Assembly: GCF_009857445.1 (NCBI RefSeq)
Contig: NZ_WWCN01000023.1
Coordinates: forward strand, 24,832-88,831
Length of the DNA: 64,000 bases
Direction of reading: 5' to 3'
Origin: Duganella flavida
Lineage (GTDB): Bacteria; Pseudomonadota; Gammaproteobacteria; Burkholderiales; Burkholderiaceae_D
The translations under genes were made by a program, and so were the position numbers. Under the pieces are notes generated by a model that was not told where the DNA came from, ran no database searches, and saw only the letters and a list, made by a program, of their open reading frames with translations. Positions 8,101 to 16,591 of this stretch are shown here, in pieces. Within the stretch, counting starts at the first letter, position 1. Each line of letters opens with the position of its first letter.

Positions 8101-9756
8101 ATGAAACTCAACAACCTCAAGGTAGGTACCCGGCTGGGGCTGGGTTTTGGCGCGGTCCTTGTGGTGCTGGCCATCACCATCGCCCTGAGCATCTACAGCC
8201 AGGCCAAACTGGCGGCGAATACCGACGGCATCGTCCATGAAACGTATCCCAAAGTGCTGCAGGCGCAGAAGATCATGAATCACAACAACAAGATTGCGCG
8301 CTCGCTGCGCAACGCCCTGCTGATACGCGACGAAGCCAAGGCGGCCAAGGAAATGGCCACGGTCATGGAAAAGCGCCAGGAAAACGACGTTGCCATGAAG
8401 AAGCTGGACGAAATGGTGCGCTCGACTCAGGGCCGGGCCCTGTTCGACGCCGTGCAAGCCGCGCGCAAGCCGTTCAATGAATCGCTGGACGAAGTGCTGC
8501 GCTTGCGCCGCGAGGGCGATATCGACGGCGCCGTTGCGGAAATGCTGGGCAAAATGCGCGGCCTGCAACTGGCCTACATGGACGCCATCGACGCCCTGAT
8601 CGCACACCAGAACGAAAGCATGGAGCGCGCCCGCGCCGAGGCCGAAGACACCTATGTGCAATCGCGCAACCTGGCGATCACGCTGGGCTTGCTGTCGCTG
8701 GCATTGGGCGCGGCGATGGCATGGATGATTTCGCGCCAATTGCTGGCCCAGCTGGGCGGCGAGCCGAATGATGTGGCCGCCATCGCGCGCCAGATCGCCG
8801 GCGGCGACCTGGCAGTGCCGATTATCCTGCGCAGCGGCGACCAGCGCAGCCTGCTGTTTGCGATCCAGGTCATGCGCGACAGCCTGGCCGACATCGTTGG
8901 ACAAGTGCGCAGCGGCGCCGACTCCATCGTGACGGCGGCAACGGAAATCGCCTCCGGCAATATGGACCTGTCCTCGCGCACCGAGCAGCAAGCCGGCTCG
9001 CTGGAAGAGACCGCGTCGTCGATGGAAGAGTTGACCGCAACCGTCAAGCAAAACACCGAGAATACGCGCCAGGCCAACACGCTGGCACAGAATGCGTCCG
9101 AGATTGCGGTCCAGGGTGGCACGGTGGTGGCCGACGTGGTGCAGACCATGGGTGCGATCAACGAATCGGCCAAGAAGATCGTCGACATCATCAGCGTGAT
9201 CGATGGCATCGCATTCCAGACCAACATCCTGGCCTTGAATGCGGCAGTGGAAGCGGCGCGTGCCGGCGAGCAGGGCCGCGGCTTTGCGGTAGTGGCGTCG
9301 GAAGTACGGGTGCTGGCGCAGCGTTCGGCGGAAGCGGCCAAGGAAATCAAGAAACTGATCGATGACTCGGTTGGCAAAGTCGGCGCCGGCACGCAGCTGG
9401 TGGGCGAAGCTGGCGCGACGATGGAGCGTATTGTGGCGGCCGTGCAATCGGTCACCGCCATCATGAGCGAGATCAGCACTGCCAACCACGAACAAGAAGC
9501 GGGCATCGAGCAAATCAACCACGCGATTACCGAGATGGACACCGTAACCCAGCAGAACGCGGCGCTGGTCGAAGAAGCGGCCGCAGCGGCGGAAGCGCAG
9601 CAAGACCAGGCCAATCATCTGGTACAGCTGGTGGGCGTATTCAAGCTGGCCTCAGACCAGGCACAACACGCGTCGAGCCCAGCCGGCCTGAGCGGCCAAC
9701 GCAAGAAAACGCCGCTGTCGCTGGTAGCCCCACGCCGCAACGCCCTCGCCGCCTAA
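8101..9756 (+). CDS. Methyl-accepting chemotaxis protein (four-helix-bundle sensor)
   Basis: A 551-residue chemoreceptor. The start is the ATG at 8101 (MKLNNLKVGTRL), where the cytoplasmic tip of TM1 begins; the open frame upstream covers the promoter region. Seen: TM1 about 11-32, periplasmic helical region about 33-188, TM2 about 190-210, HAMP about 212-262, and a long signalling domain with the hairpin tip DGIAFQTNILALNAAVEAARAGE. Methylation regions flank it (EEtASSMEEL type). The C-terminus ends in RRNALAA, with no CheR-docking pentapeptide. Known: such receptors control a CheA-CheW kinase. No cheA for this class lies in the window, so it works with a distant array. Ligand unknown. Confidence 0.93.
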   Translation: MKLNNLKVGTRLGLGFGAVLVVLAITIALSIYSQAKLAANTDGIVHETYPKVLQAQKIMNHNNKIARSLRNALLIRDEAKAAKEMATVMEKRQENDVAMKKLDEMVRSTQGRALFDAVQAARKPFNESLDEVLRLRREGDIDGAVAEMLGKMRGLQLAYMDAIDALIAHQNESMERARAEAEDTYVQSRNLAITLGLLSLALGAAMAWMISRQLLAQLGGEPNDVAAIARQIAGGDLAVPIILRSGDQRSLLFAIQVMRDSLADIVGQVRSGADSIVTAATEIASGNMDLSSRTEQQAGSLEETASSMEELTATVKQNTENTRQANTLAQNASEIAVQGGTVVADVVQTMGAINESAKKIVDIISVIDGIAFQTNILALNAAVEAARAGEQGRGFAVVASEVRVLAQRSAEAAKEIKKLIDDSVGKVGAGTQLVGEAGATMERIVAAVQSVTAIMSEISTANHEQEAGIEQINHAITEMDTVTQQNAALVEEAAAAAEAQQDQANHLVQLVGVFKLASDQAQHASSPAGLSGQRKKTPLSLVAPRRNALAA

Positions 9757-9761
9757 AAAAC

Positions 9762-9857
9762 AACTCCGGGGTCAGGTCCTCCATTTCTACACGGCCTCAG
9801 CCGTAGTGCGAGCTAAGGCTGAGGCCGTGTAGAAATGGAGGACCTGACCCCGGAGTT
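9762..9857. repeat. Perfect 41-bp inverted repeat between convergent genes (GGGGTCAG type)
   Basis: Left arm 9762-9802 and right arm 9817-9857 are exact reverse complements; the loop is 14 nt (9803-9816). The outer part contains CTCCGGGGTCAGGTC and its complement. It fills almost all of the gap between two convergent chemoreceptor genes and overlaps two bases of the stop codon of the right-hand gene. A related element with the same CCGGGGTCAG core lies at 32615-32674, also between convergent genes. Could act as a two-way terminator; the shared core suggests a mobile REP-like family. Confidence 0.92.
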
Positions 9858-11397
9858 ACGCCAGCCGGAAAACTTTGACGGCTTCCGCCAGCCGCGCGGC
9901 CTGTTCTTGCAGGGCGCCGGCGGCGGCAGCGGCTTCCTCAACTAAGGCAGCATTCTGCTGCGTCGCGCTGTCGATGGTGCTGATGGCTTGGTTCACCTGG
10001 TCGATACCCATCTCCTGCTCGCGGCTGGCTGCCGCGATCTCGCCTACAATCGCCGTCACTCGCTGGATGCTGGAGACGATTTCGTCCATCGTGCCGCCGG
10101 CCTGGCCGACCAGCGCACTGCCCTCGCCTACTTGCGCCGCCGACGCTTCGATCAGCTGCCGCACCTCCTTAGCCGCCGCATCGGCGCGCTGCGCCAGCAC
10201 CCGCACTTCCGATGCAACCACCGCAAAGCCGCGCCCCTGTTCACCCGCGCGCGCAGCTTCCACTGCCGCATTCAGCGCCAGAATATTGGTCTGGAACGCG
10301 ATCCCTTCAATCACCGAAATGATGTCGACAATTTTCTGCGATGAGCTGTTAATGCCGCCCATGGTCTGCACCACTTGCGCCATCACCGCACCACCGCGCG
10401 TAGCCACTTGTGCCGCCGACGTCACCAGCTGGTTGGCTTCGCCCGCGTTGCTGGAGTTCTGCCGCACCGCCGACGTCATTTCCTCCATCGAGGACGCCGT
10501 CTCTTCCAGTGAACTGGCTTGCGACTCGGTGCGGGCAGACAGGTCCAGGTTGCCGGTCGCGATTTCGCCCGAAGCCAGCGCGATCGCATCGGCGCCGCTA
10601 CGCACTTGGCTGACGATGCCGTGCAAGCTGCCGTTCATATCCCGCAAGGCGCGCTTGAGCTGGCCGGTTTCGGTGGCGTCGTCGCCAGCCACTGCCATCT
10701 GTACCGACAAGTCGCCCTGCGCCACCCGCGAAGCGAAGTCCACCGCTTCTTCCAGCGGCCGCAGGATGGAGCGCGAAATCATCTGCCCCACCACCAGCGA
10801 CACCACCACCGCCAGCAACCCAAAGCCGATGATGTGGATGCGTGACTTGACCACCGCCTCATCGCCCACTTCCTTGGTCGCCTGCGAGTTGTGTTCGATC
10901 AGGTCGCTGAGCGCGGCCATGCTTTTTTCCAGCACGCGGAAGCTTTCCATGAAGGCCGGGAACTTGGCCTGCGCGGCGGTAGGATTGGTCAGCGACAGCT
11001 CGACCATTTCTTCCGCGCTCTTCAGGTAGCGATCCACGTCCGGCCGCACCTTGTCCATCGCCTGCCGCACTTCGGCATCGGTGCTGGCCGCATCCATTTC
11101 TTTGATCAGCTTGCGAAACAGCGCGATGTGCTCGGCACTATCCTGCCGCACTTCCTTCACTTCGGCCGGATCGTTTTTCTCGGCTGCCAGCCGCGCGGCC
11201 AACACGTCGGCGCGCAGCGCGTCGTGGGCCTGGTCGGCTTGCAGCTGGTCCTTCATGGCCGCGCTGTTGGTGCTGATCGCATCCATCGACATGTCCAGCA
11301 CGTGTACCGCGTAATACCCCACCAGTCCCACCAGGCTGACGAACAACAGTGTCGCCAGGTTCATCAACAACAAGCGCTGCTTGATCGTGAGCCGCAT
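9856..11397 (-). CDS. Methyl-accepting chemotaxis protein
   Basis: A 513-residue chemoreceptor on the minus strand, with AGGGGA before the ATG at 11397. Seen: TM1 about 11-31, a periplasmic helical sensor about 32-188, TM2 about 189-210, HAMP about 211-265 and a signalling domain with EGIAFQTNILALNAAVEAARAGEQGRG-type tip (motif IEGIAFQTNILALNAA). The sensor part is rich in Asp/Glu/Ala and has no named fold beyond a likely four-helix bundle. The protein stops soon after the last methylation helix (ending VFRLA) with no CheR-docking tail. It is convergent with the receptor at 8101, and the 3' ends are separated by the inverted repeat. Ligand unknown. Confidence 0.93.
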   Translation of the reverse strand: MRLTIKQRLLLMNLATLLFVSLVGLVGYYAVHVLDMSMDAISTNSAAMKDQLQADQAHDALRADVLAARLAAEKNDPAEVKEVRQDSAEHIALFRKLIKEMDAASTDAEVRQAMDKVRPDVDRYLKSAEEMVELSLTNPTAAQAKFPAFMESFRVLEKSMAALSDLIEHNSQATKEVGDEAVVKSRIHIIGFGLLAVVVSLVVGQMISRSILRPLEEAVDFASRVAQGDLSVQMAVAGDDATETGQLKRALRDMNGSLHGIVSQVRSGADAIALASGEIATGNLDLSARTESQASSLEETASSMEEMTSAVRQNSSNAGEANQLVTSAAQVATRGGAVMAQVVQTMGGINSSSQKIVDIISVIEGIAFQTNILALNAAVEAARAGEQGRGFAVVASEVRVLAQRADAAAKEVRQLIEASAAQVGEGSALVGQAGGTMDEIVSSIQRVTAIVGEIAAASREQEMGIDQVNQAISTIDSATQQNAALVEEAAAAAGALQEQAARLAEAVKVFRLA

Positions 11398-11409
11398 GGC
11401 GTCCCCTGT

Positions 11410-12201
11410 TTAGAATTTGATGGATAGGCCTACCGTCCAGCTCCAGTCCGGCGTGTTCTTGTTCAGCCCGCGCGAGACGGCAGTGTCGACCTGCACCAGG
11501 TCGGTCAGCAGATACGAGCCGCCGAAGTCGAAGGTAGACAGCGATCCGCCGTTGCGGCCGCGCGCAATCTGCGGCGCCGAGTATTCGACGAAAATCCGGC
11601 TACGTTCGTTCAAGTCCTTGCCCAGTACGATACCGAAGATGCCGCTGGTGTAGCGCTCGCCATTGTCGTTGCGCTGCCAGGCCACGCCGGGCATGATGCC
11701 GAGGCCGAAATCATTGGGTAGCTCCCACTCGGCCGCCAGTCGCAGCGAGCCGCCCTTGCCGGGCGCGCGGAAGGAGCCGGAACCGGTGTCGAGGTCCAGA
11801 TGGGCCAGCACGCCCATCGACGGCCGCAGGCCTTGTTCATCGGCCATATGCCATTTCACGCCGAGCGAAACGTCGGCGTAACCGCTCTCGCTGGTGCGCG
11901 CACCGCTGGCCAGGTCGTCGGTCACCAGGCGCATGCGGCCATCGGTTTCGATGCGGGCTTCTAGTGTGTCGCTGAGGCCGAAGCGCAGCAAGGTCGGCGT
12001 GGAATAAGTGCGCTCCCTGACGCCGTTGGCCTTGTTGCGCTCCAGCGCGACGCTGGTTTCGATCTGAAAGCGCCCTTCGCCGACCACATTGCTCGATTCG
12101 ACGAAATCCGGACGGTCGGTGGCGATCTGGTCTTTTTCATCGCCGGCGTGGGCCAGCAGCGGCAGGCTCAGCAGCAATAAGGTACTCCATACACGAGGCA
12201 T
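11410..12201 (-). CDS. Outer-membrane beta-barrel protein (MetA phenol-degradation transporter family)
   Basis: A 263-residue secreted barrel protein; GGAG precedes the ATG at 12201. Seen: signal peptide (1 to about 19, ending LLAHA), then ATDRPDFVESSNVVGEGRFQIETS, which is the typical opening of the Phenol_MetA_deg family, alternating beta strands throughout, and a final strand WTVGLSIKF ending in Phe, the usual outer-membrane assembly signal. Known: members are annotated as possible aromatic-compound transporters, but the evidence is thin. No catabolic genes are nearby. It ends 12 bp before the chemoreceptor start on the same strand, so the two may form an operon. Confidence 0.8.
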   Translation of the reverse strand: MPRVWSTLLLLSLPLLAHAGDEKDQIATDRPDFVESSNVVGEGRFQIETSVALERNKANGVRERTYSTPTLLRFGLSDTLEARIETDGRMRLVTDDLASGARTSESGYADVSLGVKWHMADEQGLRPSMGVLAHLDLDTGSGSFRAPGKGGSLRLAAEWELPNDFGLGIMPGVAWQRNDNGERYTSGIFGIVLGKDLNERSRIFVEYSAPQIARGRNGGSLSTFDFGGSYLLTDLVQVDTAVSRGLNKNTPDWSWTVGLSIKF

Positions 12202-12285
12202 ACTGACTCCACTTCATGATGCACAATGGACATCACCCTAACACATTGGTATAAATCAATCGTTGGAAAATTCCCACACTGAAAT

Positions 12286-12819
12286 ATGAAGATCGAAAAA
12301 CTCAGCCTCGCCGGCTTTGCAGGCTTCCTCGACTACCTCAACGACCATTTATCGGACAATGGCCACAGCGACACGGCCTACTTCCAGCCGCTACCGCGCA
12401 CCGAGTCGCGCTTTCCAGTTGAGAAGGCCGAGGCGTTCATCAGCGGCATGCAGATTGAGGTCGGCCAGCCCGGCTGGCGGCGGGCGTGGGTGATGCGAGA
12501 AGATGATGACAGCATCGCCGGCCACATCGATTTACGCGGGCATCCGGAGCGCTACACCGGCCATCGCTGCCTGCTGGGTATGGGGGTAGACCGCAAGCAT
12601 CGCGGCCAAGGACTGGGCAAGCAGTTGATCGCGCATGCCGAGCAGTGGGTGCTGCTGGCCGGCGTGCAGTGGGTCGACCTGCAAGTGCTGTCGGTGAACG
12701 CGCCGGCGATCCATCTTTACCAAAGCTGCGGCTACCGCCAGACCGGCGAAATCCCGAACATGTTCCACATCGACGGCAAATACTTCAGCTACACCAGCAT
12801 GACCAAACGCCTGCGCTAG
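12286..12819 (+). CDS. GNAT family N-acetyltransferase
   Basis: A 177-residue cytoplasmic enzyme. Seen: the acetyl-CoA binding motif A in MGVDRKHRGQGLGKQLIAHA (R/Q-x-x-G-x-G/A), an INL-type strand (SVNAPAIHLYQSCGYRQTGE) and a closing beta strand, all in the usual GNAT order. Known: the fold transfers acetyl groups from acetyl-CoA to amines on proteins, drugs or metabolites. The substrate cannot be read from sequence. It is divergent from the outer-membrane gene (84 bp) and its stop overlaps that of the small gene on the other strand. Confidence 0.87.
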   Translation: MKIEKLSLAGFAGFLDYLNDHLSDNGHSDTAYFQPLPRTESRFPVEKAEAFISGMQIEVGQPGWRRAWVMREDDDSIAGHIDLRGHPERYTGHRCLLGMGVDRKHRGQGLGKQLIAHAEQWVLLAGVQWVDLQVLSVNAPAIHLYQSCGYRQTGEIPNMFHIDGKYFSYTSMTKRLR

Positions 12820-12959
12820 CGTAAGTTGACATACGCAACAACGGCAATGACGTAGCTTGTGGCAATAATAATCGACGTAACGCCGATCCACGTCATAACA
12901 CGCTCGCGCTGTTTGCGGACCGCTACGTATTCAAAAAAAGCATCGAGCAGCTTGATCAC
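12816..12959 (-). CDS. Small single-pass membrane protein, GTG start
   Basis: A 47-residue open frame that starts with GTG at 12959 and has a near-perfect AAAGGAGG site seven bases upstream, which is why I call it. Seen: a basic N-terminal half (FEYVAVRKQRERV) and a hydrophobic helix at about 22-44 (WIGVTSIIIATSYVIAVVAY). It follows the 90-residue membrane protein gene after 27 bp, so the two look like an operon. Its stop codon overlaps the stop of the convergent acetyltransferase gene. No family is recognised. It could be a small membrane regulator or a phage-type remnant; there is no direct evidence for either. Confidence 0.65.
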   Translation of the reverse strand: MIKLLDAFFEYVAVRKQRERVMTWIGVTSIIIATSYVIAVVAYVNLR

Positions 12960-12986
12960 AATCGAGCCTCCTTTAATTAACTGTAA

Positions 12987-13259
12987 TCAAATAGTGAGCC
13001 CCGCCAAACCGATCCAGGCGTAGGCTCTGCCAAGCGCGGAGGCGTGTTCCAAATATACGCCTATCTCGTAACAGGCCCCTCCACTCATCGCAATCCCGGC
13101 CCACAGCAGTTGACCGTTCTTGACAGCGTTGTAGACCACGTCATTGGCTGAAGACCGGAATGTTCGACCTATCGCCAATAGGGGCAGCATGACGATGGGC
13201 GCGAAGATGGGCACCGCGATGTGCACGACGAGCCATGCAAGAAACTGTAGCGTCTCCAT
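12987..13259 (-). CDS. Small multi-pass membrane protein
   Basis: A 90-residue hydrophobic protein. Seen: helix 1 at about 5-31 (LVVHIAVPIFAPIVMLPLLA), a polar loop, helix 2 at about 49-68 containing one Cys, and a last hydrophobic stretch (AYAWIGLAGLTI) of only about 12 residues at the very end. This stretch is too short to cross a membrane, so the gene may be shortened at its 3' end. The gene starts 23 bp from the dyad proposed as enhancer for the sigma-54 operon on the other strand. Followed by the 47-residue membrane protein. Function unknown. Confidence 0.65.
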   Translation of the reverse strand: METLQFLAWLVVHIAVPIFAPIVMLPLLAIGRTFRSSANDVVYNAVKNGQLLWAGIAMSGGACYEIGVYLEHASALGRAYAWIGLAGLTI

Positions 13260-13281
13260 GATCTAGCCTTTCAGCGAGGGT

Positions 13282-13295
13282 GTCCGTTTTCGGAC
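13282..13295. promoter_or_regulatory. Dyad, candidate enhancer (UAS) for the sigma-54 regulator
   Basis: GTCCG, four T, CGGAC: a perfect 5-bp dyad, weakly extended on each side (GTGTCCG/CGGACGG). It lies about 100 bp upstream of the -24/-12 promoter at 13394-13408, the normal distance for an NtrC-family binding site. The regulator encoded in the operon (17791-19185) is the obvious candidate to bind here. Inference from position and symmetry. Confidence 0.5.
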
Positions 13296-13393
13296 GGTGG
13301 TGAGCGATGACGGGCAGCCGGGGAAGCAGTCCCAATTCAGCTGGTTGAGCTTAAGCCGTTGATTTATCTTGTTTTTTCCTTTTATCAAAGGTG

Positions 13394-13408
13394 TGGCACG
13401 GGGCTTGC
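13394..13408 (+). promoter_or_regulatory. Sigma-54 (-24/-12) promoter
   Basis: TGGCAC at 13394-13399, five bases, TTGC at 13405-13408: GG and GC are exactly ten bases apart and both elements match the sigma-54 consensus. The operon that follows encodes a sigma-54-dependent activator. The expected start of transcription (about 13420) is one base before the ATG at 13421, so the good ribosome site at 13412-13419 would be left out of the transcript; see findings. Confidence 0.8.
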
Positions 13409-13420
13409 GATAGGAGGGGC

Positions 13421-14668
13421 ATGGATACGCAAATCAGCCCTCACCTCATCGCCCGGCGCCAGCGCAAGACTGCGCTGGTGGTCGCCGCCCTGCTCGCTAC
13501 GCTCAGCCTGACGGCGTGGGCCATCAATCGTGCTGTCAGTCCCAGCGTGGATGCCGGCGGCGTTAGCATTGCCACGATCCGGGTCGGCAATATCGCCAAT
13601 ACCATCAATGCGGCTGGCGTCGTCATTCCGGTGCATGAGGAGATGGTGTCGAGCCCGGTCCAGACGCGCGTGGCCAAGGTGTATGCCAAGCTGGGCCAGC
13701 AGGTGCAGGAAGGCGAGCTGCTGCTGGAGCTCGACCACCGCACTATCCAGCTGGCTATCGAATCGCTGCGCGACCAACTGGCGCAGCAGGAAAACCGCAT
13801 CCTCGCGCTGACGCTGGAGATGGACCAGAAACGCAAGCAGCTCACCAGCGCCATCGAGCTGCTGGAGCTGGACCTGCAAGCCACCCGCGTCAAGCTCGGC
13901 CGCTATCAGACCTTGCGCAAGGCCGGCGGCGTCTCGGCCGAAGATTTGCTGACCGCTGAACTCAACGTCCAGCGCACCGAGATTCTGCTGCGCCAGCACC
14001 GCGAGCAAATCGAAGACAGCAAGCGCGTCACCAGCAGCAATATCGAAGGTGCGCGGCTGCAGAAAAGCATCTTGCAAAAGCAGCTGCAGGAACAGCAGCA
14101 ACTGCTGGCGCAAACGCAGGTGCGCGCGCCGTTCGCCGGCATGCTGACCTGGCTGTTGGCCGATGAAGGCGCCAGTGTCAACACCGGCCAGCTGGTGGCC
14201 AAAGTCTCGGAGCTCAACAACTACAAGGTGGAAGCTTCACTGTCCGACTTCCACGCACGCGCGCTCAACGCCGGGCAGAAAGTGCTGGTCGAGCAAGGCA
14301 ATGTCAAGCTCAACGGCACGGTGCAGACCGTGCTGCCGGAAATCCAGAACGGCACGGTCAAGCTGCTGGTCACGCTGGCCGAGCCGCACCACAACATCCT
14401 GCGCAACAAGCTGCGCGTGGAGGTCAACATCATCACCGAGCAAAAACAGAACGCCCTGCTGGCCGACAACGGTCCCGCCTTCAATGGCCGCGGTCCGCAG
14501 GATATCTTCGTGGTGCGCGACGGCGTCGCCCGCAAGACCACGCTCAACATCGGCGCCAGCGATGGCAAGGCCGTCGAAATCCTGTCCGGTGCGCGCGCCG
14601 GCGACCAGCTCATCATTTCAGACACCAGCCGCTACAAGGACCGCGACAGCGTCCGCGTAGCGCAATAA
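13421..14668 (+). CDS. HlyD/RND-type periplasmic adaptor of an ABC exporter
   Basis: A 415-residue membrane-fusion protein. The ATG at 13421 has TAGGAGGGG just upstream. Seen: short cytoplasmic N-terminus, one membrane anchor at about 17-37, first half of a lipoyl domain (SSPVQTRVAKVYAKLGQQVQEGELLLEL), a long coiled-coil hairpin at about 105-230, the second lipoyl half (TQVRAPFAGMLTWLLADEGASV), and a beta-barrel and membrane-proximal domain to the end. Known: such adaptors, as in MacA, join an inner-membrane ABC transporter to an outer-membrane channel. It is the first gene of the six-gene operon; the ATPase starts 12 bp later. No outer-membrane channel gene is present here. Confidence 0.9.
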   Translation: MDTQISPHLIARRQRKTALVVAALLATLSLTAWAINRAVSPSVDAGGVSIATIRVGNIANTINAAGVVIPVHEEMVSSPVQTRVAKVYAKLGQQVQEGELLLELDHRTIQLAIESLRDQLAQQENRILALTLEMDQKRKQLTSAIELLELDLQATRVKLGRYQTLRKAGGVSAEDLLTAELNVQRTEILLRQHREQIEDSKRVTSSNIEGARLQKSILQKQLQEQQQLLAQTQVRAPFAGMLTWLLADEGASVNTGQLVAKVSELNNYKVEASLSDFHARALNAGQKVLVEQGNVKLNGTVQTVLPEIQNGTVKLLVTLAEPHHNILRNKLRVEVNIITEQKQNALLADNGPAFNGRGPQDIFVVRDGVARKTTLNIGASDGKAVEILSGARAGDQLIISDTSRYKDRDSVRVAQ

Positions 14669-14680
14669 AAGGAGAACTTC

Positions 14681-15343
14681 ATGATCCGCCTGAACAAAGT
14701 CAGCAAAACCTACCAGACCGACAAAGTCGAAACGCTGGCCCTGAAAGACATCGACCTGCACGTGGAGAAATCCGAATTCGTCAGCATCATGGGCCCCAGC
14801 GGCTGCGGCAAGAGCACCCTGCTCAACCTGATCGGCCTGCTCGATGAACCCGGCAGTGGCGCCATTCACGTGGCAGGCACGCCGGTGGCATCGTACAAGG
14901 ACAAGTACGTGGCCAAGCTGCGCAACAACACCTTCGGCTTCATTTTCCAGAGCTTCCACCTGATCAACGACCTGCGCGTGATCGACAATGTTGAGCTGCC
15001 GCTGTTGTACCGCAATATCTCGACCAAGAAGCGCCAGCGGCTGGCGCGCGAGGCGCTGGAAAAAGTCGGCCTCGGCGCGCGCATGGACCACTACCCGAAC
15101 CAGCTGTCCGGCGGCCAGCAGCAACGCGTGGCGATTGCGCGCGCCATCGTCGGCCAGCCGCAAGTGCTGCTGGCCGATGAACCTACCGGCAATCTCGACA
15201 GCAAAATGGGCCAGGAAGTGATGGACATCCTGCTCCAGCTGCACAGCGAAGGCACCACCATCGTGATGGTCACGCACAACGAGCAAGAGGCCAAACAAGC
15301 CACCCGCATCGTGCGCGTGTTTGATGGCCAGCTGGTCGCGTAA
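14681..15343 (+). CDS. ABC transporter ATPase (MacB/LolD type)
   Basis: A 220-residue nucleotide-binding subunit with AAAGGAG before its ATG. Seen: Walker A GPSGCGKST near 36-44, Q-loop FQSFHLI, signature LSGGQQQRVAIARAI, Walker B VLLADEPTGNLD and the switch histidine in MVTHN. This motif set and the length match the MacB/LolD/FtsE group, which drives mechanotransmission rather than ordinary transport. Its partners are the two FtsX-type permeases that follow in the same operon. Confidence 0.94.
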   Translation: MIRLNKVSKTYQTDKVETLALKDIDLHVEKSEFVSIMGPSGCGKSTLLNLIGLLDEPGSGAIHVAGTPVASYKDKYVAKLRNNTFGFIFQSFHLINDLRVIDNVELPLLYRNISTKKRQRLAREALEKVGLGARMDHYPNQLSGGQQQRVAIARAIVGQPQVLLADEPTGNLDSKMGQEVMDILLQLHSEGTTIVMVTHNEQEAKQATRIVRVFDGQLVA

Positions 15344-15352
15344 GGGGTTCGC

Positions 15353-16591
15353 ATGTTTAGAAATTATCTGCTGACGGCATGGAAAGTCTTCATGCGCCGC
15401 AAGCTGTTCACCGCGATCAACCTGCTGTGCATCGTGTTGACGCTGGTGGTGCTGATGGTGGTGACGGCGCTGCTGCAAAACACCTTCTACCCGACCGGTG
15501 TGGAAGGCAAAAGCGAGCGCTACCTGCAAATGATCATGATCGAGTCTACCCATACCGACAAGCCCGGCCGCCGCACCGGCACGCTGGGCTACAAGCTGAT
15601 TGACCAATACCTGAAACCGCTCAAGCATGCCGAACTGGTGTCGGCGGCCAGCTTCCCGATGTCGGTCTCGGTCTACCAGCAGGAGCAGGTCAGCGACCTG
15701 CTGATGCGCCACACCGATGCCGAGTACTGGAAAATCCTCGACTTCACCGTGCTGCAAGGACGCCTCTACAACGCCGAGGATGTCGCGCAAGGCCGCATGG
15801 TGGCCGTGCTCAACCAGTCCACCGCGCGCAAGCTGTTCCCCGGCCAGACCTGGCTGGGCCAGAAGTTCAGCGCCAACGGCCAGATCTTCACGGTGATTGG
15901 CGTGGTGCAAGACGAAATGCACATCAACGCCTTTTCCGACATCTGGGCACCGCTCACCTCGCAGCCGTCCAGCGATTACAAGAGCAAGCTGTTCGGCGGC
16001 TTCAGCGCCATCATGATGGCGCGCTCACCGGAAGAGCTGCCAGCGCTGAAAAAAGAAATCATGCAAGCCGCCACTACCGTGCAGTACGACGATCCGACTC
16101 ACTTCAACCGCACCAAAATGTGGGGCGACTCCAAACTCAGCCTGTTCGCGCGCACCCTGCTCAGTGACCAGACCGAAGACGGCGGCGCCGCCAAGCTGCT
16201 GACCGCCATCATCGTGCTGATGATCTTGTTCATGACGCTGCCTGCGCTGAACCTGGTCAACCTCAACGTCGGCCGCATCATGGAACGCAGCAGCGAGATC
16301 GGCGTGCGCAAAGCCTTCGGCGCTACCAGCCGCCAGTTGGTGGCGCAGTTGGTGCTGGAAAACGTGCTGCTGTGCCTGATAGGCGGCGTGATCGGGCTGG
16401 TGGGCGCGGCTGCGGCGCTGTGGTGGCTGGAAGGCTCGGGCCTGATTCCCTACCTGCAGGTTCATCTCAACCTGGCCGTGTTCGGCTACGGCCTGTTGAT
16501 TACGCTGGTGTTCGGCGTGCTGTCGGGCGTGATCCCGGCCTGGAAAATGTCCCGGCTGGCGCCGGTCCACGCCTTGAAAGGAAATGCATAA
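15353..16591 (+). CDS. FtsX/MacB-type ABC permease, first
   Basis: A 412-residue inner-membrane subunit. Seen: TM1 at about 20-45, a periplasmic domain of about 230 residues of the MacB_PCD kind (contains ARKLFPGQTWLGQKF), then three TM helices in the C-terminal 140 residues with the FtsX block RSSEIGVRKAFGATSRQLVAQ. Known: two such subunits form the MacB-like core. Its stop codon shares a base with the start of the next permease (TAATG), so the two are translationally coupled. The product is probably a heterodimer with that neighbour. Confidence 0.9.
   Translation: MFRNYLLTAWKVFMRRKLFTAINLLCIVLTLVVLMVVTALLQNTFYPTGVEGKSERYLQMIMIESTHTDKPGRRTGTLGYKLIDQYLKPLKHAELVSAASFPMSVSVYQQEQVSDLLMRHTDAEYWKILDFTVLQGRLYNAEDVAQGRMVAVLNQSTARKLFPGQTWLGQKFSANGQIFTVIGVVQDEMHINAFSDIWAPLTSQPSSDYKSKLFGGFSAIMMARSPEELPALKKEIMQAATTVQYDDPTHFNRTKMWGDSKLSLFARTLLSDQTEDGGAAKLLTAIIVLMILFMTLPALNLVNLNVGRIMERSSEIGVRKAFGATSRQLVAQLVLENVLLCLIGGVIGLVGAAAALWWLEGSGLIPYLQVHLNLAVFGYGLLITLVFGVLSGVIPAWKMSRLAPVHALKGNA

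Noticed and set aside
15000..15100. Any CRISPR array or short regularly spaced repeat in the window
   Set aside because: No run of equal repeats with unique spacers was seen; the repeats present are two palindromes, tRNA cassettes and protein-level duplications.
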